From assembly GCA_902478605.1 (NCBI GenBank), contig CABSLQ010000031.1:1-36413 (forward strand): a stretch of 36,413 nt of DNA, read 5' to 3'. Numbering within the stretch: position 1 is the first letter of the stretch; each line of letters begins with the position of its first letter. This DNA comes from an uncultured Oscillospiraceae bacterium (GTDB lineage Bacteria > Bacillota > Clostridia > Oscillospirales > Acutalibacteraceae). The translations under genes were made by a program, and so were the position numbers. Shown here in pieces: positions 1 through 6,934 of this stretch. The notes under the pieces are model-generated. The model was not told the origin of the DNA, searched no databases, and saw nothing but the letters and a program-made list of their open reading frames with translations.

Positions 1-1
1 C

Positions 2-124
2 GTGATTACTCCCGCTACCGTAAGGCAGAAGGAGGACGGCAGATACGAGCTTATCAAAACTCTTGACACTACCAAGAAGAAGGCGCTTCGCCTGAGCAAA
101 ACGCCTCCTTCTTTGACAAGCTGA
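2..124 (+). CDS. 3' end of an unidentified gene
   Basis: An open frame enters from the left edge and runs 40 codons to a TGA at 122-124, directly followed by a strong terminator hairpin, which supports a real gene end. The visible C-terminus is basic and Lys-rich after a segment containing KEDGRYELI. That segment faintly recalls the ParB/Spo0J N-terminal domain, but the typical GHRR motif does not follow, so I do not assign a family. The gene may be the original neighbour of the ancestral hsp20 locus whose tail lies at 168-258. Confidence 0.3.
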   Translation: MITPATVRQKEDGRYELIKTLDTTKKKALRLSKTPPSLTS

Positions 125-161
125 AAGGCTGCGAAGGAAAATCCTTCGCAGCCTTTTTGTT
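124..161 (+). terminator. Rho-independent terminator
   Basis: A perfect 15-bp stem (124-138 pairs with 142-156, loop AAA) is followed on the plus strand by TTTTTGTTT. It begins at the last base of the stop codon of the left-edge open frame and would end that transcript. On the minus strand it lies just downstream of the hsp20 remnant and may also have ended the ancestral hsp20 transcript, although the minus-strand U-tract is weak. Confidence 0.8.
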
Positions 162-167
162 TGAACG

Positions 168-258
168 CTTATTCGATGTTGAGCTAGTTCGGCTTCGGCA
201 GAGCCTTCGTTTCCTTCTTCGGGATCGAGAGCTTCAGGATGCCGTCCTCAAATTTTGC
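168..258 (-). pseudogene. orphan 3' fragment of hsp20
   Basis: These 91 bases match 30224-30314, the 3' end of the intact hsp20, without gaps and with two mismatches. On the minus strand it encodes the last 30 or so residues of the small heat-shock protein (FEDGILKLSIPKKETK onward) and the original TAA. One mismatch changes the Gln codon CAG to TAG, so the C-terminal IxI-type tail is cut off. Similarity stops abruptly at 258/259, and no promoter, start or alpha-crystallin core is present. It is a decayed duplicate or displaced gene end, and marks the left boundary of the glycan island. Confidence 0.9.
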
Positions 259-415
259 CAGATTCGGAACCATACACCGTGAGAAGTATCTATGTATAAG
301 TTCAAAACAAAAATAGAAATTTCGGGTCTATGCGGAATTATAGATTCATAGAAGTCAAGGGTTTCCGTATGCTTCACAAATATACTTCATTCAACCTAAT
401 AAAATAAACGCAGCA
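259..415. other. AT-rich junction segment without a gene
   Basis: Between the end of the hsp20 similarity and the stop codon of the GH31 gene lie 157 AT-rich bases. I see no open frame, no convincing terminator for the long minus-strand operon, and no recombinase-like inverted repeats. The operon may therefore read through toward the hsp20 remnant. Confidence 0.5.
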
Positions 416-2731
416 TTATGTTGCTAACGTTATAGGGAAAGAAAGGGGGCTATCTGGCGTGAAAACGCTTGCCAGAATACGGCCGTCTGGCAGGAAAGCC
501 TGCACTTCGGTATAGACGGGCTCATAGCCATGATGGAGACACTGTACATTCAGTATGCCGCCCGCCTGCGCAAGGAGGTATTGGTTATACCCGCCTTCGC
601 GATAGGAAAAATCCTTACCATTATCCTGATAGTGGTGGCTTTTTGCCTCCCCCGGATACACTTCCAGCCGCAGCGTTCCGCTTTGCTTTTCGTCCACATA
701 TTGAATGTCCTCGCTAACCGGCAGAACAGCTCCCGCTTTCACATATATGGGACATATGTCCAGCGGAGCCTCTCGAACGAAGCATTTTCCACCGGCTATT
801 TTTTCCTTCGTCCAATAATCATACCACTCGCCGGCAGGCAGGTAAACCATCCGGGCGGTGCTTCCCTGCGTGAGTACGGGGGCGACCAGAAGGGAATCCC
901 CTATCATAAACTCATCATTACAGTTCCGGATATTTTCATCGTCTTCAAAATTTAGCACCAACGGCCGCATCACCGGAAGGCCAGTGGTTTCTCCCTCGAA
1001 GAACCCATCATAGATAAGGGGAAGCAGATGGTACCGCAACTTCACGTATTTCCGATAGATGTCCAGCACCTTTTCTCCGAACTGCCAGGGCTCCTGGTTG
1101 CGCGTCCAAGCGCAGGAATGGTTTCGGAACAGCGGGGAAAAGCACCCCACCTGCACCCAGCGGGCCAAAAGCTCGCCCGTAGCATCCGAGCTGAAGCCGC
1201 CGACATCCGTCCCTACAAAGGACATACCGCTCAGGCCCAGATTACACAACTGTGGGATCGCCATCTGCAGATGCGCCCAAATGCTGTGGTTATCACCGGT
1301 CCAGGCAGTGGAGTATTTCTGGGTGCCGCTGTAGCAGGCACGGGTAATTACAAACGGGCGCTTGCCGGTCAGCGCCTTCAGGCCTTCATAGGTAGCTTTC
1401 GCCATATTATGGCCGTAGACGTTGTGCATTTCCGCGTGGCAGCTCCGGCGCTCTTCATCGTAAAACACCACGTCTTCCGGGAGCTCGCCCCGGAAGCTTG
1501 CCGGCTCGTTCATATCGGTCCAGATCCCGGCCACGCCGTCGTTCAGCAGCGCCTGATGGTTGTCGCCCCACCACTGGCAGACAGACGCGCGCCCAAAATC
1601 CGGGTATACCGAATCACCGGGCCAGACGACATTTTCATACACCTCGTTTTCCGGCGTTGTGGCAAAGCAGCCCTTCCGCATCCCCTCGTCATACACCGAA
1701 TAGCCCTCTTCCTTCTTGACACCCGGATCAATGATGGGAACTACCTTAAAGCCCTCACGCCCCAGAGAACGGATCAGCCCCGCTGGATCCGGAAAGGTTT
1801 CACGGTTCCAGGTGAATACCTTAAAGGCGTCCATATAGTCGATATCCAAGTGGATCGCATCGCAGGGAATCCCCTTCTCTCGCATGGAGTCTGCGATCAT
1901 TCGCACATCCTTTTCGCTTTCATAGCTCCAACGAGACTGATGATAGCCCAACGTCCACCGCTGTGGGAGCGGCGTCGTTCCTGTCAGATAGGTATATCCG
2001 CCGACCACGTCCTTCATGGAACCGCCGCCGATAAAGTAATAATCCAAATTGCCCTGTTCGGCGCCGAACCAATAGTACTTCTCCGATTCCCGTCCCATAT
2101 CAAAATAGGAGCGGAAGGTGTTATCATAGAATATGCCGCAGGCGCTGCCGGGCTTCTTAACCAAGAAAAAGGGAATGGACTTATACAGGGCTTTGGTGGA
2201 ATCCACATGCGGGTCGGTAATATCCGAATTCCACATCATATAGTCGTAGTGCCGCTTGTTAAGGAAACCGGTTTTGTCTCCCAGACCGTAGAAACATTCG
2301 TCCCCTTCCATTTCTTTAACCACCTGAATTGCCTTGATAAAGGGAGCGTCGTACACCTTGTGCCCTTCGCTTTCCGCCAGCTTCCGGGTTTTTGTGTTCT
2401 GAAATGCCTGGAATTCGCGTTCTCCCCGGTAGTCCCGGCAGAGACAGGCGTCCGCATGGCTGTAAAAATCCACCATCCCGCCATCATATGCTTTGACCAC
2501 CAATTCCTTGGTTTTCAGTCCAACTCCCTCTGGATGTTTAAACACTTCGACTGGTGGGTGTTGTCTTTTATCCCCCTCAATGGCTTTTGAAACGACCGTC
2601 TCGTCCATAAACGCCGAAAAGACACGGATGATCCTGTCGGTGAAAGCCTCCAATTCCAATGTTCGATGCTCATATCGCAGCGTCAGCTTCGCCCCATCGG
2701 CCTGATAGGACAGCAGTTTACCAAAATCCAT
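416..2731 (-). CDS. GH31 family alpha-glycosidase (alpha-glucosidase-like)
   Basis: A 771-residue retaining alpha-glycosidase of family GH31. The N-terminal beta-sandwich (about 1-250) is followed by the catalytic barrel with the nucleophile motif WTDMNEP (Asp406) and the acid/base motif WTGDNHSIW (Asp480). GTDVGGF (508-514) and FRNHS (535-539) also fit the family. C-terminal beta domains fill the rest, so the length is normal. No signal peptide is present, so it should act in the cytoplasm on imported oligosaccharides, removing terminal alpha-linked glucose or a related sugar. The ATG is preceded by AAGGAGA. It is the last gene of the minus-strand operon, 45 nt after the GH20 gene. The exact substrate cannot be read from the sequence; some GH31 members act on xylosides or GalNAc. 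Confidence 0.93.
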   Translation of the reverse strand: MDFGKLLSYQADGAKLTLRYEHRTLELEAFTDRIIRVFSAFMDETVVSKAIEGDKRQHPPVEVFKHPEGVGLKTKELVVKAYDGGMVDFYSHADACLCRDYRGEREFQAFQNTKTRKLAESEGHKVYDAPFIKAIQVVKEMEGDECFYGLGDKTGFLNKRHYDYMMWNSDITDPHVDSTKALYKSIPFFLVKKPGSACGIFYDNTFRSYFDMGRESEKYYWFGAEQGNLDYYFIGGGSMKDVVGGYTYLTGTTPLPQRWTLGYHQSRWSYESEKDVRMIADSMREKGIPCDAIHLDIDYMDAFKVFTWNRETFPDPAGLIRSLGREGFKVVPIIDPGVKKEEGYSVYDEGMRKGCFATTPENEVYENVVWPGDSVYPDFGRASVCQWWGDNHQALLNDGVAGIWTDMNEPASFRGELPEDVVFYDEERRSCHAEMHNVYGHNMAKATYEGLKALTGKRPFVITRACYSGTQKYSTAWTGDNHSIWAHLQMAIPQLCNLGLSGMSFVGTDVGGFSSDATGELLARWVQVGCFSPLFRNHSCAWTRNQEPWQFGEKVLDIYRKYVKLRYHLLPLIYDGFFEGETTGLPVMRPLVLNFEDDENIRNCNDEFMIGDSLLVAPVLTQGSTARMVYLPAGEWYDYWTKEKIAGGKCFVREAPLDICPIYVKAGAVLPVSEDIQYVDEKQSGTLRLEVYPGEAKSHHYQDNGKDFSYREGGYNQYLLAQAGGILNVQCLHHGYEPVYTEVQAFLPDGRILASVFTPDSPLSFPITLAT

Positions 2732-2776
2732 AGCTAATCTCCTTACTATTGAAATGCGGTTTTATTCCGCCCTTTC

Positions 2777-4642
2777 TTACAAAATATTGGCCGTGACAAT
2801 CTCTTTCCAGACATTCTGATCGAGCGCCAGCGGCAGGGATTCGCGCTCTGTGCGGCCGTCATAGAACAGACGCTCTTCCTTCAGCTCGGGGATACACGTC
2901 TGGCGCCCTTCCAAATAATCCGCCAAGGTGCGCGCCGCTTCCCGGACGCGGGCTTGCAGCCCACCCAGGCGGATACTCTGCACCTCCCAGCCGAAGGGCT
3001 TATTTTCCGCGAACCACTGGCGGCGGAATGCTTTATACAAGCTGTCTAGCCGACTGAGTAGCGCGGGGATATCTTCCTCGGCTATCCGTCTGAGAACAGC
3101 AATGTCCCGAGCATCATACGCCTTTTTTAGCCTTACCCCCAGATCTGCCTTGATTTCCAGCACACGGCACAGAGCCTCCAGAGATTCAAACAGGTAAGCC
3201 CACCGGCCGCCGCGCGCCGCCGCTTCGGCCATTCTTCGTGCACACCCGTTGTAATACGTGCCGGTCCCGTCGGGAATATGCCGATCAAACAGCCCCAGAA
3301 GGGGATCCTGGAACAGCAGGTAGCGCGACGGGTTCAGCGTACAGTCCCCGTCATCCTCTCGGCCCGGCAGATAGTTCGGCAGTTCCATCGCTTCAAAATC
3401 GGCTGCGTCGGCGCCGGCGCATATCTTCAGCCGTTGGGACAGGGTTTCCGAATCTGTCTTCCCCGACCATCCCGCTTCTGCGTAAAGCTGCAGGGTGGCC
3501 AGCGTGGTGTACCTGGAACAGGCGGCGCCGTCATCGCCCCAGGCCGTGACAATTACCTGTTCTATTCCATTGCGCAGCAGGCTGTCCGTTGCGGCCCGGC
3601 CCGCTTTCAAGCTGAAATGGTTCAAAGGCGTCATCCCCGACCAGATCCAGGCTCCTCCGGCAAACACAAGCGGATTGCGCAGCTTGCGGTGTTTAGCGAT
3701 CATGCTATCATACACCGCCGGATCCGTATGATAATAGTCCCAGTAGCAGACGGCCACATCCGTCGGGACCTTCGCCGCCAAGTCGTCGGGCACTTCGGCG
3801 GCCGGGTCATAATACTGTCCTGTCTCAGATGCGATGCGGAAAAACATATCGCTCCACATGATGGGCTCGTACCCTCGTTCCCGGCAGAGCGCCGTCACCT
3901 TCTCCAGATGATCCAGCATAATATCCGTCCGTTTCCGAAACCCGCTTTTCCGCAGATATTCGCCCAGGCCGAGCATATGCGCCTCATCCATACCGATGTG
4001 GATGCGGCGGCTCCGCAGGCAGGAGGACAGCGTATCCAGCATGTCGGCGATCAGCCGGTAGGTGCGGTCATCCCCAGCCAGCAGAATATCCCCGCAGTCC
4101 CGCAGCGGCGCATAGGCCGGCCAGCGGAAAATCGTCCCTAAATGGGCAAGCGTTTGGATGCACGGTACCAGCTCGATGCCCAGCAGCGCCGCGTATTCAT
4201 CCATTTCCCGCAGTTCCTCCGCCGTATACCGTCCACGCATATACCCGAAATACGGGTGCCCGGGCATCTCATAGGTGTCCTCTGTATACAGCATCAGCGT
4301 ATTGTATCCCATGCGCGCAGTGAGACGGCACATATCCTTGACCGCTTCCACCGTCATCACCGCGTTGCGGGAATTGTCCAGCATCACCCCTAACTGCGTA
4401 AAATGCGCTGTTTCCTCTACCTGAAAGTCTTGCGTGCCGGCTTCCAGCCAGGATATGCTGCGCAGCAGGGAGGAACGGGTGGAATAATGGATATACGCCC
4501 GGCCGTTTTTTCTTCCCACAACCAGTTGAGGGTAGTCGCTTTCCTCATAGACCGTATCCACAGTCTCGCAGGATCCGCCCACCTGCACTTCCGCTACAGC
4601 GGCCCGTTCTTCTTCATTGAGTCCGAAACATTGCAAGCCCAT
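2777..4642 (-). CDS. GH20 family exo-beta-N-acetylhexosaminidase-like enzyme (GH20C type)
   Basis: A 621-residue protein with a small N-terminal alpha/beta domain, a TIM barrel and a helical C-terminal extension resembling the GH20C class of Firmicutes. The barrel carries HIGMDEAHMLG, whose Asp219-Glu220 pair matches the GH20 catalytic Asp-Glu that works with the substrate acetamido group. AWGDDG and WIWSGM later in the barrel also fit. There is no signal peptide, so it probably trims beta-linked GlcNAc or GalNAc from imported oligosaccharides. I place the start at the ATG at 4642, behind GAAAGGAAG. An upstream in-frame TTG at 4675 would overlap the previous gene and lacks a good ribosome site. 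It lies in the operon between a lipoprotein and GH31. Confidence 0.87.
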   Translation of the reverse strand: MGLQCFGLNEEERAAVAEVQVGGSCETVDTVYEESDYPQLVVGRKNGRAYIHYSTRSSLLRSISWLEAGTQDFQVEETAHFTQLGVMLDNSRNAVMTVEAVKDMCRLTARMGYNTLMLYTEDTYEMPGHPYFGYMRGRYTAEELREMDEYAALLGIELVPCIQTLAHLGTIFRWPAYAPLRDCGDILLAGDDRTYRLIADMLDTLSSCLRSRRIHIGMDEAHMLGLGEYLRKSGFRKRTDIMLDHLEKVTALCRERGYEPIMWSDMFFRIASETGQYYDPAAEVPDDLAAKVPTDVAVCYWDYYHTDPAVYDSMIAKHRKLRNPLVFAGGAWIWSGMTPLNHFSLKAGRAATDSLLRNGIEQVIVTAWGDDGAACSRYTTLATLQLYAEAGWSGKTDSETLSQRLKICAGADAADFEAMELPNYLPGREDDGDCTLNPSRYLLFQDPLLGLFDRHIPDGTGTYYNGCARRMAEAAARGGRWAYLFESLEALCRVLEIKADLGVRLKKAYDARDIAVLRRIAEEDIPALLSRLDSLYKAFRRQWFAENKPFGWEVQSIRLGGLQARVREAARTLADYLEGRQTCIPELKEERLFYDGRTERESLPLALDQNVWKEIVTANIL

Positions 4643-4671
4643 TTTCTTATTCTTCCTTTCTCCCCTATCAT

Positions 4672-5868
4672 TCAATCTTTCAGCGAATACCAGGTGGCGA
4701 TATGATGGACGGCCAGCCCGTAGTTCCCGCTGCCAACATCTGCAGCCAGCCGTTTAGCCAGCTTATTCAGTTCCGCCGCCATCGCCGCTTTTCCCTCCTC
4801 CTGATAAGAGACCTGATCTCCTTCTGAGGAAACGCATTCTGCTCCCAACACAATTTTGCAGCCGTATTTTTTTGCTGCTGCAATTTCTTCCACAGAAATA
4901 TCGTACATACCCTCCACTGTGTCCCGATAGGACATGACTGTGAGGGTATCACAGGTTTCTGCCATGAGTTCCAGCAAATCCGCCGATTTCCCTTCGGCAT
5001 CCTTAACCGTATCCTCCAGCCAGAAAGGAATGTCCCATTCCAGAAGCATCCCGGCAGCGGAAGCCGCAGGCGCCGCCTTTTCCAGCATAAAGTCGGCAAA
5101 CCACTGCATGACGGTGGCGCGCTTGGAGGAAAAGCTGCCGTGCTGGTGAGGCTCCACGTCTAGATGCATACCGTAGAACTTTTCCTCTTCCGAAGCCTCC
5201 GCCTGATACTCCCTCACCTTATCCACATAGGCCTGGAACCCGTTGTTTCCAGGGGTGATCCATGTGACCTCCCCGGTCAGTGCTGCTACGCGGATGCCGC
5301 GGCTGCAGGATTGCCGGACAAAGGTGCGCACATCGGCGTAGGAAACTGTACCGCCGGACGGCTGCATGCCATCGATACACAAGTAGATTTCGGTAACGTC
5401 GTTGTCCTCCAGAAAATCCAAATAGCGTTCGCCCGTACTTCCCTTAATCAGCCCAATGTCCCACCACCAGACACCTAAGCTTGTCTTATCCGTCGATTGA
5501 GATGGCAAGGTAGGATCGGTCGGCGCGGCAGTCGTGGTAGCAGATATTGCCGATGAAGCGAACGGCTCTGTGGTGGATGTTGTCAGAGAAGCAGATGGGA
5601 TAGTGACCAGCGTTTCATCGCCGGTAACGGTCGCTTTTTCCTCATCTTTTTCGGTAGTAGTTACCGTGGTACTCGTTGTATCGGAGATCAAGTCTTCCGT
5701 CTCATCCAAAATCAGCGGGATGGACGTACCGACCATAGTGGATTCATCCGCACTGGAATCCGCAAGGAGGTTTGCCGGTGCCTTCTCGGAGGAGCAGGCC
5801 GACAGCGGCAACAGCAGGCAGAAAAGCAACACTGCTATACGGACGATCTGTATATGTTTTGCAAACAT
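4672..5868 (-). CDS. lipoprotein with unclassified TIM-barrel-like domain (paralogue 1)
   Basis: A 398-residue lipoprotein: signal peptide with lipobox LSAC (lipidated Cys25), then a Ser/Thr-rich linker (about 30-128), then a roughly 270-residue domain. I cannot name the family. It is clearly paralogous to the genes at 6017 and 28847. Shared motifs are GVWWWD (132-137), IRVAAL (192-197), FYGMHLDVEPH (231-241), LEWDIP (276-281), VMSYRD (311-316), GAE (342-344) and a terminal VHHIA. Regularly spaced strand-plus-acid motifs suggest a TIM barrel with hydrolase-like acids at Asp237, Glu239, Glu277 and Glu344; this is inference. The start at 5868 is chosen because AAAGGAG precedes it and the signal peptide begins there; the frame is open further upstream. 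It would act outside the membrane, next to the CBM-like surface proteins. Confidence 0.85.
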   Translation of the reverse strand: MFAKHIQIVRIAVLLFCLLLPLSACSSEKAPANLLADSSADESTMVGTSIPLILDETEDLISDTTSTTVTTTEKDEEKATVTGDETLVTIPSASLTTSTTEPFASSAISATTTAAPTDPTLPSQSTDKTSLGVWWWDIGLIKGSTGERYLDFLEDNDVTEIYLCIDGMQPSGGTVSYADVRTFVRQSCSRGIRVAALTGEVTWITPGNNGFQAYVDKVREYQAEASEEEKFYGMHLDVEPHQHGSFSSKRATVMQWFADFMLEKAAPAASAAGMLLEWDIPFWLEDTVKDAEGKSADLLELMAETCDTLTVMSYRDTVEGMYDISVEEIAAAKKYGCKIVLGAECVSSEGDQVSYQEEGKAAMAAELNKLAKRLAADVGSGNYGLAVHHIATWYSLKD

Positions 5869-5930
5869 TTCTCGCTCCTTTATCTGTTTAGATATGTGAA
5901 ACATTCCGCCCGTGATGTCCTCTGCTTTGA

Positions 5931-5965
5931 GAAAGGCGCAGACGCTAAAAACGTCTGCGCCTTTC
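5931..5965 (-). terminator. strong intercistronic hairpin
   Basis: A perfect 14-bp stem (5931-5944 with 5952-5965, 7-nt loop) lies between the stop of the 301-residue gene and the ribosome site of the lipoprotein. On the minus strand the 3' arm ends in CCTTTCTC, so the U-tract is poor. It may be a partial terminator or an RNA-processing/stability element that lowers expression of the downstream lipoprotein and hydrolases. Confidence 0.55.
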
Positions 5966-6016
5966 TCCGCCCGACTAAAAACGGCCGGGTGAAACACATA
6001 TGCCTTTCATCTGAGC

Positions 6017-6922
6017 CTACACCACAATTCGCAGCCTTCCTTTGTTCATGGGCAGGATGCCTTCTGCATACTGCGGTAGCGGTTCCGGCTGCATAAGTGC
6101 CCAGCGTTTGATATCGTGGATGGCGAAACCGAACTTCTTGTATATTGGCTCAATCATCTCCTGCAATTGGTACAGGTTCTGATACATGAACAGGCGTCCT
6201 TCCTCGAAATACGTGACCACACTATTGCCATCTTCCCGGCGGCTCTCGTCAATATTTAACGTCTCAAAGCAGATACGCAGCGGCTTTTTTAATTCCTGCG
6301 CAAACTCCAGATTGGGCAGCAGCGCGTTGAACTGATCCTCTGCCCTGTCCCGAAACGTCAGCACATTAACACTGTCGCACAGGGAAAAAACGGTTTTGAC
6401 CAGATTACAGCCATGCAGCGGATCGTCAAAAATGTGAAACCATGAGGGCATATCCCACTCCAGTTTCAGTTTGCGGGCGTCCGCTTTCTTGCGTACATCC
6501 TGAATGAGCGATATATAAGGCTCAATCTGATCCTTCATGTTGTTTTCCCTGGCTTCGAGCAGCGTATGAGGGTTCGCGTCAAGATGCAGACCGTAGAACC
6601 GCGGCCCCTTGCCGCAAAGCTGCTGAATAGAATCGACGCGGCGGATAAAGGCATCGTATGTCACACGCATTTCCGGATATATCCATTGGGCGTCCCCGCA
6701 CAGCGCCGCCACCTGCACATGGATCTCACGAAGCTGCCGAATCAGGTTGACATAGTGCATATCGGGAACAGCGTCAACAATGGCTAGGTACAGCTCGGTG
6801 ATCCGGTTTTCTTCACAGAACTGTAGCAACTCGGTCGGGTCGGCAGCATAATATGCCACATCCCAAACCCAGGAACCCAGCGCCCTGTCCAAATGCAATA
6901 TATTCTTTTGACTCGCAGCCAT
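6017..6922 (-). CDS. cytoplasmic TIM-barrel-like protein of the same family (paralogue 2)
   Basis: A 301-residue protein with no signal peptide, consisting only of the domain shared with the lipoproteins at 4672 and 28847. Matching segments are LGSWVWD (15-21), ITELYL, VQVAAL, FYGLHLDANPH (109-119), LEWDMP (154-159), LTFRD (188-192), CFE (218-220) and AIHDI near the end. The second acid of the DxE motif found in both paralogues is replaced by Asn (DANPH), while the EWD and CFE acids remain. It may be a changed-specificity or inactive version; that is inference. Three closely spaced ATG codons occur; the third (6922) has the best spacing from AAAGG. That ribosome site lies against the stop codon of the upstream gene, so translation is probably coupled. 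Confidence 0.8.
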   Translation of the reverse strand: MAASQKNILHLDRALGSWVWDVAYYAADPTELLQFCEENRITELYLAIVDAVPDMHYVNLIRQLREIHVQVAALCGDAQWIYPEMRVTYDAFIRRVDSIQQLCGKGPRFYGLHLDANPHTLLEARENNMKDQIEPYISLIQDVRKKADARKLKLEWDMPSWFHIFDDPLHGCNLVKTVFSLCDSVNVLTFRDRAEDQFNALLPNLEFAQELKKPLRICFETLNIDESRREDGNSVVTYFEEGRLFMYQNLYQLQEMIEPIYKKFGFAIHDIKRWALMQPEPLPQYAEGILPMNKGRLRIVV

Positions 6923-6934
6923 ATGCATCATCCT

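Noticed and set aside
2..70. ParB-family partition protein at the left edge
   Set aside because: Only KEDGRYELI recalls ParB, and the GHRR motif that should follow is absent, so the similarity is probably chance.
1028..2590. Long open frame on the plus strand opposite GH31
   Set aside because: The minus strand encodes an unmistakable GH31 enzyme with both catalytic motifs; the opposite frame has no sensible protein features.
4643..4675. Upstream TTG start for the GH20 gene
   Set aside because: It would overlap the previous gene's stop and has no ribosome site, whereas the ATG at 4642 follows GAAAGGAAG.
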